Positions 1 to 5,365 of a stretch of DNA of 9,017 nucleotides are shown piece by piece. Below the pieces are notes generated by a model. It did not search any database, was not told the origin of the DNA, and saw only the letters and a list, made by a program, of their open reading frames with translations. Source of the stretch: an uncultured Solirubrobacterales bacterium (GTDB lineage: Bacteria; Actinomycetota; Thermoleophilia; Solirubrobacterales; Solirubrobacteraceae). The translations under genes were made by a program, and so were the position numbers. Location: assembly GCA_937973575.1 (NCBI GenBank), contig CALJKH010000214.1, positions 1 through 9,017 of the forward strand. The letters run 5' to 3'. The first letter of the stretch is position 1. Each line of letters opens with the position of its first letter.

Positions 1-1
1 C

Positions 2-304
2 ATGAACATCGGCGGGCGCGCAGCGATCTGTGGACTGATCAGCGGCTACAACGAGTCGGAGTCTGAGTCATTCCCGAACTTCGCAAGCCTGATCGTGAAG
101 AGGCTGAAGGTTCAGGGATTCCTGATTCTCGACTACTACGCCCAGATGCCAGCAGCCATTAAGCAGCTCGGCGAGTGGTACGGCGCAGGCAAGCTGCAGA
201 GCCGCGAGACAGTCGTTGAAGGCCTCGAGAACGCTCCTGAGACGCTCAACATGCTGTTTGACGGTGGCAACACCGGCAAGCTCGTCCTGAAGGTCGCTGA
301 CTGA
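2..304 (+). CDS. NADP-dependent oxidoreductase (MDR family), C-terminal part only
   Basis: This is the last 100 residues of a medium-chain dehydrogenase/reductase of the zinc-free, NADP-dependent type related to leukotriene B4 12-hydroxydehydrogenase and CurA. The first visible Met is probably internal, because the preceding part of the Rossmann domain must lie before the window. Visible family features are GGRAAICGLISGYN (end of the nucleotide-binding fold), LIVKRLKVQGFLILDY, and the typical ending RETVVEGLENAPETLNMLFDGGNTGKLVLKV. The family reduces activated C=C double bonds of enones or alkenals with NADPH in the cytoplasm; the substrate here cannot be told. The ending is intact, with a TGA stop at 302-304. 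A hairpin follows 18 bp later, so this gene probably ends its transcript there and is unrelated to the toxin-antitoxin pair downstream. Confidence 0.88.
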   Translation: MNIGGRAAICGLISGYNESESESFPNFASLIVKRLKVQGFLILDYYAQMPAAIKQLGEWYGAGKLQSRETVVEGLENAPETLNMLFDGGNTGKLVLKVAD

Positions 305-322
305 CCTGGTCCCGTTGACAGT

Positions 323-344
323 TCTGCGGCGAACCTGCCGCAGA
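323..344 (+). terminator. Hairpin after the oxidoreductase gene, possible terminator
   Basis: An 8-bp perfect inverted repeat, TCTGCGGC and GCCGCAGA, is separated by the 6-nt loop GAACCT. It lies 18 bp after the oxidoreductase stop and is followed only by GTTGTC rather than a real T-run. It may act as a tail-less terminator of the kind proposed in actinobacteria, or as a protein-binding site. No termination signal is proven. Confidence 0.5.
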
Positions 345-367
345 GTTGTCACAAAGCCCAGCAGTTT

Positions 368-389
368 ATGTAGACAAGTATGTCTACAT
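368..389. promoter_or_regulatory. Palindromic operator of the toxin-antitoxin operon (predicted)
   Basis: A perfect 9-bp inverted repeat, ATGTAGACA and TGTCTACAT, has a 4-nt centre (AGTA). It lies directly before the antitoxin gene and overlaps the -10-like hexamer TACATT at 385-390, which is 7 nt before the ATG at 398. Ribbon-helix-helix antitoxins commonly bind such repeats and repress their own operon. The palindrome is seen directly; its role is inferred. It also covers the upstream ATG at 380, which makes that codon an unlikely start. Confidence 0.7.
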
Positions 390-397
390 TTGTCATC

Positions 398-670
398 ATG
401 AGTTTTGCGATGGCGGAGAAGACGACGACGATTCGAATTACCTCCAAGGTTCGGGATGAGCTAAATGCGCTAGCCGACTCGGACGGGCGCTCCACTGCGG
501 CAATGGTCGCGTGGCTGGTTGAGAAGGAAAAAGGCAAGAGGCTCCTTCGCCAGGCCAATGTGGAATTCGCGAAACTCAAACAAGAAGATCCAGAGGGCTG
601 GGCTCAGTACATGGCTGAGTTCGAGGAGTGGGAAGGTCTCTCTGGAGCAGCGGAGCTACCACCGGAATGA
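398..670 (+). CDS. MazE-like ribbon-helix-helix antitoxin
   Basis: Small 90-residue protein, predicted antitoxin of the toxin encoded immediately downstream. Residues about 7-45 (EKTTTIRITSKVRDELNAL, then RSTAAMVAWLVEKE) fit a ribbon-helix-helix DNA-binding fold: a short beta strand rich in T/I/R followed by two helices. The acidic, tryptophan-containing tail (about 60-85, with W68 and W78) is the sort of region that wraps the toxin. The start is uncertain. ATG 380 lies inside the palindromic operator; ATG 398 follows a -10-like TACATT by 7 nt and would be leaderless; ATG 410 (MAEKTTT) is also possible. None has a good ribosome binding site. The stop overlaps the toxin start as ATGA, indicating translational coupling. 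The protein would bind the operator as a dimer and neutralise the toxin. Assignment rests on gene context and fold pattern more than on sequence identity. Confidence 0.75.
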   Translation: MSFAMAEKTTTIRITSKVRDELNALADSDGRSTAAMVAWLVEKEKGKRLLRQANVEFAKLKQEDPEGWAQYMAEFEEWEGLSGAAELPPE

Positions 671-1017
671 TCGAGGTTCCTGCTGCGGCGCAAGGTGAGG
701 TTTGGGACGCGGTACTCGGGCCAGGGGTAGGTCGTGAGCAAGCTGGCTTCCGCCCTGTTCTTGCATTTTCAGTCGATGAACTTGGCCTCGGCCCAGGGGA
801 CATGGTTATCGCGGTGCCGTTTACGAGTGCCCGGGAGTACCCCCTTTCAGTCACGGTTGATCCGCCCGAGGGTGGCCTAGAAAAGCAATCTTTCGCGCTC
901 GTCAATCAGATCAGCGCGATCAGCCGGCACCGTCTCAAGCGTTTCCGCGGGATTGTTTCCGAGGAAACGCTACGGAGCGTTCATGAAGTGCTCGGCGTGC
1001 TTACCCGCGTCGACTGA
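667..1017 (+). CDS. MazF/PemK-family endoribonuclease toxin
   Basis: A 116-residue protein of the MazF/PemK/CcdB-like toxin family, predicted to cleave RNA at a short sequence and stop growth when the antitoxin is lost. Family landmarks are GEVWDAVLGPGVGREQAGFRPVL (residues 10-32), with the conserved Arg-Pro at 29-30, the PFTS strand at 51-54, whose Thr/Ser corresponds to the second catalytic residue of MazF, and the C-terminal VNQISAISRHRL (79-90) followed by the usual closing helix. The length is normal for the family. I chose ATG 667 rather than the in-frame ATG 628 because it begins just before the conserved core, overlaps the antitoxin stop as ATGA, and has CGGAG at 651-655 as a possible ribosome binding site. 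No catalytic residue is obviously missing, so the toxin is probably active. The cleavage site cannot be read from the sequence. The 3' end overlaps the opposing unknown gene by 17 bp. Confidence 0.87.
   Translation: MIEVPAAAQGEVWDAVLGPGVGREQAGFRPVLAFSVDELGLGPGDMVIAVPFTSAREYPLSVTVDPPEGGLEKQSFALVNQISAISRHRLKRFRGIVSEETLRSVHEVLGVLTRVD
938..971. repeat. Nested inverted repeat inside the 3' end of the toxin gene
   Basis: AGCGTTTCC (938-946) is a perfect 9-bp inverted partner of GGAAACGCT (963-971). A second copy of GTTTCC at 955-960 can also pair with GGAAAC at 963-968, so two mutually exclusive hairpins are possible. The element lies 30-63 bp beyond the stop codon of the minus-strand unknown gene and could help end that transcript, although neither strand shows a T-run. 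It may also be chance within coding sequence. Confidence 0.45.
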
Positions 1018-1606
1018 GTACTTCGCGCAGCAGCTCTACTAGGCCGGGTGCCTCAGCCAGCTGCTCCTGCTCGTCCGCAGTCCCCTTGCCACCAAGGAGC
1101 TCTGCGAATCGACCTTTGACCGGCTCTGCCCTGCGGCGCGATGCCTTTTGAGTCTCAGGGAGTGGAATCTCTTCGGCCTCAAGCCAATCACTGTGAGCAA
1201 CCTGTTCGCCTGACCCGGCCCCAACCCTCATGCCAATCCATGGTGGGGTCGAAAGTTGAAGGTGGCTCTCAGGGCCGGCCAGTGCCCGCGCGTGGAGAGC
1301 CCTGTCAACTACTGCCACAGCATCGGCAATGCGGCCGGCTTGGTCTAGGTCAGTCCCTATGACATCGACGACTGTGACTCTGGTGAAGGTCAGGGTTGAT
1401 GTGGCTGGGGGAGCCTTGATGCTGCGTTGCTTGCGGTTTGGCTTGTCGCCAGCAAGCTCCTCAACGATCAGAACATGTGAGGTTTCAGCCTCATCGGACT
1501 CGCGCACTACCCAGCGGCCAGCGGGTATGCCCAAAGAGCCAGCGAAGTCAAACTGAACGAACTTGAAGTGCCCCTCGGGGAGGGCGTCAGTTGTGGCTCT
1601 TGCCAC
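1001..1606 (-). CDS. Conserved-looking protein of unknown function, 201 aa
   Basis: I do not recognise a named domain. The predicted product is a soluble protein without signal peptide or membrane segment. Residues about 13-50 (HFKFVQFDFAGSLGIPAG, then RWVVRE and HVLIVEEL) look like a beta-rich N-terminal module. About 75-130 contains VTVVDVIGTDLDQAGRIADA and DRALHARALAGPESHL, followed by WIGMRVGAGSGEQVAHSDW. The remainder is charged, with RRRAEPVKGRFAELLGG, and ends in helix-forming LVELLREVLSRRG. From memory this resembles uncharacterised proteins of Thermoleophilia-type actinobacteria, but that is unverified. The start is a GTG located 20 nt inside the end of the hydrolase gene, so the two are almost certainly co-transcribed and perhaps translationally coupled. 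No good ribosome binding site precedes the GTG. The TAA stop lies within the toxin gene on the other strand. Confidence 0.72.
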   Translation of the reverse strand: MARATTDALPEGHFKFVQFDFAGSLGIPAGRWVVRESDEAETSHVLIVEELAGDKPNRKQRSIKAPPATSTLTFTRVTVVDVIGTDLDQAGRIADAVAVVDRALHARALAGPESHLQLSTPPWIGMRVGAGSGEQVAHSDWLEAEEIPLPETQKASRRRAEPVKGRFAELLGGKGTADEQEQLAEAPGLVELLREVLSRRG

Positions 1607-3662
1607 TCTTGATGTACTTCGACGGACCAGCAGCGACTGTTGGGTTGCTGGTCTTAAGCAGTCTGTCTACAAGTGCTGTCCACTGGCCGGCGTTAGCTGC
1701 AACTCCGGGGTTAGTCAGGAGCTGCGTGCTGCCGTCAGGATGGAACCCAACGTGAATGTGGTCGTCGTGGTCGGCCAACGCGAGAGTGTTGTCAGTGCCG
1801 GCGTAAGTCATCAAGGTGATGATCTGGTGTGGCTTCATTGCCCCCTGAAGTGCGAGGAGTAGGCGAACAGCCTTGTCAGTGATTGAGCCGACGCCCTGGT
1901 GCCCAAGGATTGGGGTGCCGTTCAGAGCTGCAATGTCTACCGCTGATCCCGAGGAGTGCTCAGAGACATTGCCTGATGTCGTGAGGTAGGAATGGCCGCA
2001 GTGAAGGGTTGAGACAGTTGGGTTGAGCCCGTTGTCAGCCAGGTACTCGAGTACTGCGAGTACACGGCGGTCAATGCCACCAGCTGCGATGTCAGCGCGG
2101 CCACAGTCGTAGATCGTGATCCGTGGGTCAGTGAGCACGCGGCGACCAAGCTCGTCCTTGCTCATCAGGAGCACTTGGCCGATTGTCGGGGCGTTACCTG
2201 AGGCGGCGTAGCTGAGGCCCGCGCCGCGGTGCGTGCTCTTTGCGAGCAGTGTCCAACCGGTGAGAATTGGCCGAGGGTCAATCGCAGGGGAGTTCTTGCC
2301 AGCAGGCTGGATCTGGAACTTGATTGATCCCTTAGCGGCACCAGCTGGTGCATTGACTCCGCCGAGGATCGTGCCGCCAATCACAGTGCTTCCTACCTTG
2401 AGGGTCTTGACAACTGCGTCCTTGCGGTTGATGTTGACCGGAACTGTGAACCAGTCGGAGAGGTTCGCTGGGCCCTCTGCCTCGGAGAGCTGCTCCTCGC
2501 CACCGTGCTTGAAGGCACTTGGGCGAGCAGGGTTGGCAAACAGTCGCCTGCGCTCGCCGGTGTCACCAATGAGAGTTCCGTCAGTCGTTGCTGCGGGGCC
2601 GGTAGCTGACTCATTGTGGAGGCTCAGCCGGAGTTCCTTGGACAGCTCCTTGGCGCTGACCTTGATCTCCTTGCGTGTCACAAAGCGGCGGGCGACATTG
2701 CCGAGCCCGGAGTAGGTGTAGGTGTTGCCAAACGCATCGCGCAAGACGATGTAACGACCAAGCGTCTTTGACTGCCCGAGCTTGATGACGGTGCCGTCAG
2801 CAACTGCTGTGACCTTCGCGCCAGGGCTGCTGTCAAGGCCAACGGAGGTAACTGAGCCGTCCTTGCCAGCGACTGGGGTAGAGGCAACCTTGCCTGTGAC
2901 CGGGTACATGGCTTCGGCGAGGCCCGTCAGCGAGCCGACGAGGTCATTAGGAAGGCCTGCGAGGAGTCGAGCGCGGTGGATTACATCTGCGACGTACCAC
3001 TCGGCATGGTTGTAGGAGAGGATCGCCTTGTGAAGATCGCTTGCTCCACCCGATGCCTTGAGGTACTTGGCTGCGGCGAAGATTGCATCGGCAGGGTTGT
3101 ACGGGTCTGCCTTGCCGTCACCGCTTGCGTCCACGCCGTAGGTGTCCCAAGTGCCAGGCATGAACTGCATCCAGCCGACTGCTCCGGCTGACGAAACGGA
3201 GAGGTTGCGGCCGTAGTCGGTCTCAACTGAGTTGATAGCTGCGAGGACCTGCCATGGAATCCCGTACTCGATGCCAGCTGCCTGGTAGATCGGAAGCAGG
3301 AATGGCGGAATGTTGAACTGGGCGATCAGCTCGCCAGGGGTCCCAAGAGGGGTGAGGCCGGGGATGCCAATGATTGCTGGCTTAGCCTTTTTCTTGGCCT
3401 TTTTCTTCTTCTTGTGCTTTGGCTTTGGGTGGGGCTTAGGCTGCGGAGTCGTCGTGGGAGTTGTCGTGGGAGTGGTGGTCGTTGTCGTCGTCGTGGTTGT
3501 CGTTGTCGTCTCGGTTGACGTTGTCGTGTCAGCCGTTGACGGTGACGAGGCTGCCTCACCTGATGCCAGCGCAAGGGCTGGGGCAGCAGCAAACACAAGA
3601 GTTGCGGCAGCAGCAGTTAAGGCTGCGCTCAATCGATTCCTGTTAGGTCGTTTTGTCTGCAT
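1587..3662 (-). CDS. Secreted multidomain peptidoglycan hydrolase: lytic transglycosylase + M23-like + M15-like
   Basis: A 691-residue exported cell-wall enzyme. Residues 1-34 form a Sec signal peptide (KRPNRNR, an alanine-rich core, a likely cut near ALASG). Residues 46-95 are a Thr/Pro tract followed by a Lys/Pro-rich segment, probably a linker through or against the wall. About 115-237 is a lytic transglycosylase (SLT/MltB-like) domain with predicted catalytic Glu147 in NSVETDYG, then GAVGWMQFMPGTW and DPYNPADAIFAAAKYL. It should cleave glycan strands to 1,6-anhydro-MurNAc ends. About 265-325 resembles an M23/LytM fold (KVTAVADGTVIKLG, YIVLRDAFGNTYTYSGLG), but the HxH zinc motif is replaced by YTYSG, so it is probably structural. 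About 515-640 looks like an M15/VanY-type zinc peptidase: SEHSSGSAVDIA gives H569 and D576, and HDDHIHVGF gives H635/H637. The ATG at 3662 gives the basic n-region; its ribosome binding site is poor. It heads a two-gene operon. Confidence 0.85.
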   Translation of the reverse strand: MQTKRPNRNRLSAALTAAAATLVFAAAPALALASGEAASSPSTADTTTSTETTTTTTTTTTTTTPTTTPTTTPQPKPHPKPKHKKKKKAKKKAKPAIIGIPGLTPLGTPGELIAQFNIPPFLLPIYQAAGIEYGIPWQVLAAINSVETDYGRNLSVSSAGAVGWMQFMPGTWDTYGVDASGDGKADPYNPADAIFAAAKYLKASGGASDLHKAILSYNHAEWYVADVIHRARLLAGLPNDLVGSLTGLAEAMYPVTGKVASTPVAGKDGSVTSVGLDSSPGAKVTAVADGTVIKLGQSKTLGRYIVLRDAFGNTYTYSGLGNVARRFVTRKEIKVSAKELSKELRLSLHNESATGPAATTDGTLIGDTGERRRLFANPARPSAFKHGGEEQLSEAEGPANLSDWFTVPVNINRKDAVVKTLKVGSTVIGGTILGGVNAPAGAAKGSIKFQIQPAGKNSPAIDPRPILTGWTLLAKSTHRGAGLSYAASGNAPTIGQVLLMSKDELGRRVLTDPRITIYDCGRADIAAGGIDRRVLAVLEYLADNGLNPTVSTLHCGHSYLTTSGNVSEHSSGSAVDIAALNGTPILGHQGVGSITDKAVRLLLALQGAMKPHQIITLMTYAGTDNTLALADHDDHIHVGFHPDGSTQLLTNPGVAANAGQWTALVDRLLKTSNPTVAAGPSKYIKSGKSHN
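3447..3530. repeat. Low-complexity GTCGTT/GTCGTC tract encoding a Thr/Pro linker
   Basis: On the plus strand this reads as runs of GTC, GTT, GTG and GGA triplets. Read in reverse it encodes the Thr-rich linker (residues about 46-72) of the wall hydrolase, including a run of about 14 consecutive threonines and TTTP units. Such tracts can change length by replication slippage in steps of three bases. The adjacent AAG/AAA-rich part (3380-3430) encodes the lysine block. Wall-exposed actinobacterial proteins often carry such linkers. Confidence 0.75.
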
Positions 3663-3849
3663 GTGGGTGGTTGAAGGACTCTCCCCGTCCTCCGAAGGTG
3701 AAAGGTAACACCTAAGAACTGCCCGAGCCGCCGATTAGGGCGCTCGTCAACAGGATTTTCACAGGAGCGGTGGGCCGTCGCAGGCGCGGGCGAAGCCTTG
3801 CTGCTGCTGTATCGTCGGGTTAGCCCACACCCACTTCTTAGGAGCCGAC
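3663..3849. promoter_or_regulatory. Divergent intergenic region between the wall hydrolase and the 148-aa coiled-coil gene
   Basis: These 187 bp must hold the promoters for both flanking genes. Toward the hydrolase (minus strand) there is a TTGACG at about 3750-3745 without a convincing -10 at normal spacing. The presumed leader contains two small hairpins: AGGTG/CACCT at 3696-3713, and AGGAC/GTCCT at 3675-3691, whose loop on the transcript is GGGGAGA. That purine run is about 18 nt from the ATG, too far for a normal Shine-Dalgarno sequence. I looked for a ydaO-type c-di-AMP riboswitch, common before such enzymes, and do not see its conserved blocks. Toward the plus-strand gene, TATCGT at 3810-3815 is a weak -10 candidate. 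Confidence 0.45.
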
Positions 3850-4296
3850 ATGACTGACGAAACGAACGACACAGGACTCAAGGACCGCATCCAGCGCCAA
3901 GGCGAGGAAGCAATCGGCAAGGTTGTCGGCGATCTTCTTGAGAACCCGCTCTTTACTGGTGCACTCGGCCGGGCACTTGAGGCCCGTGAGAAGGCAAACG
4001 AGGCCCAGCAGGCCGCAATGTCAGCTCTCAATGTCCCGTCAGCTGCAGATCTCTCACGCCTGACCCGTCGCGTTAGGTCAGTCGGCCAGCGCCTTGAGGG
4101 CGTTGAGGATTCGCTTGATCGACTTGAGCGGCTGCTTGGCAGCGACGGCATTGGCAACATTCAGGATCGGCTGGAGAAGATTGAGACTGCAGTCGAGAAG
4201 CTTGGGGCCCAGCCAAAGCCTGCCGCAAAGGCAGCTCCTAAGCGGCCAGCAGCTAAGAAGCCTGCGGCAAAGAAGGCAGCGCCGAAGAAGAAGTAG
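3850..4296 (+). CDS. Coiled-coil protein with histone H1-like Lys/Ala/Pro tail, phasin-like, 148 aa
   Basis: Soluble 148-residue protein of unknown function. Residues 10-60 are mostly helical and amphipathic (AIGKVVGDLLENPLFTGALG, then ALEAREKANEAQQ). Residues 62-97 (VPSAADLSRLTRRVRSVGQR, then LEGVEDSLDRLERLL) and 103-118 form a heptad-like coiled coil. Residues 121-148 are almost only Lys, Ala and Pro (AAPKRPAAKKPAAKKAAPKKK). The pattern of helical domain, leucine/arginine coiled coil beginning P-x-x-x-DL, then an AAKP tail is that of PhaF-type phasins and other small nucleoid- or granule-associated proteins; the tail suggests binding to DNA or another polyanion. No polyhydroxyalkanoate genes are present here, so a phasin role is only a possibility. 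AGGAG at 3840-3844, 5 nt before ATG 3850, supports the start. The 118-aa protein at 5009 has the same layout. Confidence 0.8.
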   Translation: MTDETNDTGLKDRIQRQGEEAIGKVVGDLLENPLFTGALGRALEAREKANEAQQAAMSALNVPSAADLSRLTRRVRSVGQRLEGVEDSLDRLERLLGSDGIGNIQDRLEKIETAVEKLGAQPKPAAKAAPKRPAAKKPAAKKAAPKKK

Positions 4297-4299
4297 TTC

Positions 4300-4328
4300 C
4301 GCGCTCGCTTAAGAGCGCGCTTCGTTTT
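4300..4328 (+). terminator. Rho-independent terminator of the 148-aa gene
   Basis: A 7-bp GC-rich stem, CGCGCTC (4300-4306) and GAGCGCG (4313-4319), with the loop GCTTAA, is followed by CTTCGTTTT. It starts 3 bp after the TAG stop. The tail is on the plus strand only; read from the other side there is no T-run, so the opposing nucleoside-phosphorylase-like gene ends against it without a matching tail. Confidence 0.85.
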
Positions 4329-4977
4329 AGCTGAGTAAGGCGAGCGCCTTTGGGGCGATCGCCTTCAATGCAGCTTCAAGGTCGCCGTCAGAGGTGATGC
4401 CGGCGCCCGTCTCTGTGATCAGAAGCAGTGACAGAGCCGCAAATCCAAGTCGCTCTGCGGCCTCGTAGAGCGAAGCTGTTGAGAGGTCCGCTGCGACAGC
4501 AGGCTCTGGAATCGCCTCCGCTGTGGGCGTCAGGTGCACGCTGGCGGAAACCACTGCCCCGCGCGCCGCGCCCTGGAACAGGGCCGTCGCGCTCTCCTCG
4601 AGCTTTGAGTCCGCTTTGAAGCTCAACTCTCCGAGGTCGCTGCCTGCCTCCGCTGCAATCACAAGTGCCTCAAGCTCTAGGCACGGTGAGGCAGCTGTTC
4701 CGATGCGCACCATCCGTTCGACCCCCAGCAATGAGAGGTCGCTGACTACCGCATTGAGGCTTGGCCCACCGATTCCAGTCCCCTGCACCATCAACATCCC
4801 GCTGCCGTCAGCGGCCGGGCCGCTGTAGCCCCAAAGGCCACGGTGATGGTTGAACATCGGGGCTGGGGTCGTGAGTAGCTCTGTCGCTAGGAGCAGTGCT
4901 CTGCCCGGGTCTCCCACAAGTAATGCCCGATTGGCCGGTTCGGCGGTCGGGCGCAGGATCCTCGGCTTTCCATTCAC
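4327..4977 (-). CDS. Nucleoside phosphorylase-like protein (PNP/UDP family), possibly altered active site
   Basis: Predicted 216-residue member of the purine/uridine phosphorylase family (phosphorolysis of nucleosides to base and pentose-1-phosphate, cytoplasmic). Matching motifs are VGDPGR (21-26, phosphate site), FNHHRGLWGYSG (42-53), QGTGIGGPSLNAVVSDLSLLG (65-85, contains the phosphate-contacting GTGIGG loop) and VRIGTAASP (90-98). Departures: the usual RxGTxG reads RIGTAAS; the ribose-binding Met-Glu segment (EMExxxLY) reads DLSTASLYEAA (164-174), lacking that Glu; and the base-contacting SD reads TE (188-189). Activity may thus be changed or lost. The start is ambiguous. The reading frame is open to a TTG at 5067, but that would run 59 nt into the divergent gene. 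GTG 4977 directly precedes the conserved part, and a -10-like TAACCT lies 7 nt upstream, so I chose it as a leaderless start. Its TAA overlaps the opposing terminator tail. Confidence 0.78.
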   Translation of the reverse strand: MNGKPRILRPTAEPANRALLVGDPGRALLLATELLTTPAPMFNHHRGLWGYSGPAADGSGMLMVQGTGIGGPSLNAVVSDLSLLGVERMVRIGTAASPCLELEALVIAAEAGSDLGELSFKADSKLEESATALFQGAARGAVVSASVHLTPTAEAIPEPAVAADLSTASLYEAAERLGFAALSLLLITETGAGITSDGDLEAALKAIAPKALALLS

Positions 4978-5008
4978 AAGCTGCAGGTTAGGGGTAGGCT
5001 CTGCGCAT
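4978..5008. promoter_or_regulatory. 31-bp divergent promoter region, probably leaderless in both directions
   Basis: Only 31 bp separate the start codons at 4977 (minus) and 5009 (plus). A -10-like TAACCT on the minus strand (4990-4985) lies 7 nt before the GTG, and a -10-like TAGGCT on the plus strand (4995-5000) lies 8 nt before the ATG. The two hexamers are 4 bp apart, back to back. No clear -35 is seen for either. Any -35 would fall at or inside the opposite gene's start, so the two promoters would compete for polymerase. No strong Shine-Dalgarno sequence precedes either start, although a weak TAGG lies 10 nt before the plus-strand ATG. Confidence 0.5.
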
Positions 5009-5365
5009 ATGGCACGTGCACAGAGACCCCGTGAAGCAGCTGACGCCCTGCGCTCAGCAGTTGACAAGACAGTCCAGCAGACCCTTGGTCAGGCAACCGC
5101 ATCACGCGGTCGCGCCCAAGAGCGCGCCCAAGACCTTGTTGACGAGGTAACCCAGGCAGCTTCGAAGCTGCGCGAATCGCTTGAGGATTTGCGAGTCGCG
5201 ACTAAGGAAGATGTCCGTGAGCTGTCTGATCGCCTTGCGGCGATAGAGCGGCGCCTGACTGTCCTCGAGAAGCCCAAAGCGGCTGCTCGCAAGGTCCCAG
5301 TCAAGAAGGTGGTAGCTAAGAAGCCTGCCGCCAAGCGCTCGACTGGTCCGAAGAAGAGCAAGTGA
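5009..5365 (+). CDS. Coiled-coil protein with histone H1-like basic tail, 118 aa
   Basis: Soluble 118-residue protein without a recognised enzyme motif. Residues 10-60 are helical and rich in Ala, Gln, Arg and Glu (AADALRSAVDKTVQQTLGQA, then RAQERAQDLVDEVTQAASKL). Residues 62-87 (RVATKEDVRELSDRLAAIER, then RLTVLE) form a coiled coil of the T-K-x-D-V type found at the end of phasin-like and related small helical proteins. Residues 88-118 are basic and Ala/Lys/Pro rich, including KKVVAKKPAAKRSTGPKKSK. This repeats the plan of the 148-aa protein at 3850, although the sequences are clearly different. The ATG at 5009 was preferred over ATG 4850 because the upstream extension overlaps the divergent gene and lacks the helical character. 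Its stop overlaps the tilS start as GTGA, so the two are translationally coupled. A nucleic-acid-associated role fits the tail but is inference. Confidence 0.78.
   Translation: MARAQRPREAADALRSAVDKTVQQTLGQATASRGRAQERAQDLVDEVTQAASKLRESLEDLRVATKEDVRELSDRLAAIERRLTVLEKPKAAARKVPVKKVVAKKPAAKRSTGPKKSK

Noticed and set aside
380..397. Upstream ATG as the antitoxin start (96-aa version)
   Set aside because: It lies inside the palindrome and the predicted core promoter, and the extra residues STFVI do not fit the ribbon-helix-helix start.
628..666. Extended start of the MazF-like gene at ATG 628
   Set aside because: It would overlap the antitoxin by 43 bp; ATG 667 fits the family start and the ATGA coupling.
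2233..2715. 160-codon plus-strand open frame
   Set aside because: Shadow of the minus-strand hydrolase, whose domains are unmistakable; no ribosome binding site or family features.
3310..3708. Plus-strand frame with a hydrophobic poly-Val stretch that looks like a membrane protein
   Set aside because: It is the reverse complement of the Thr/Pro and Lys linker of the hydrolase; the Val run comes from GTC/GTT triplets.
3663..3760. c-di-AMP (ydaO) riboswitch before the wall hydrolase
   Set aside because: Expected from such genes in actinobacteria, but its conserved sequence blocks and architecture are not visible; only two short hairpins are present.
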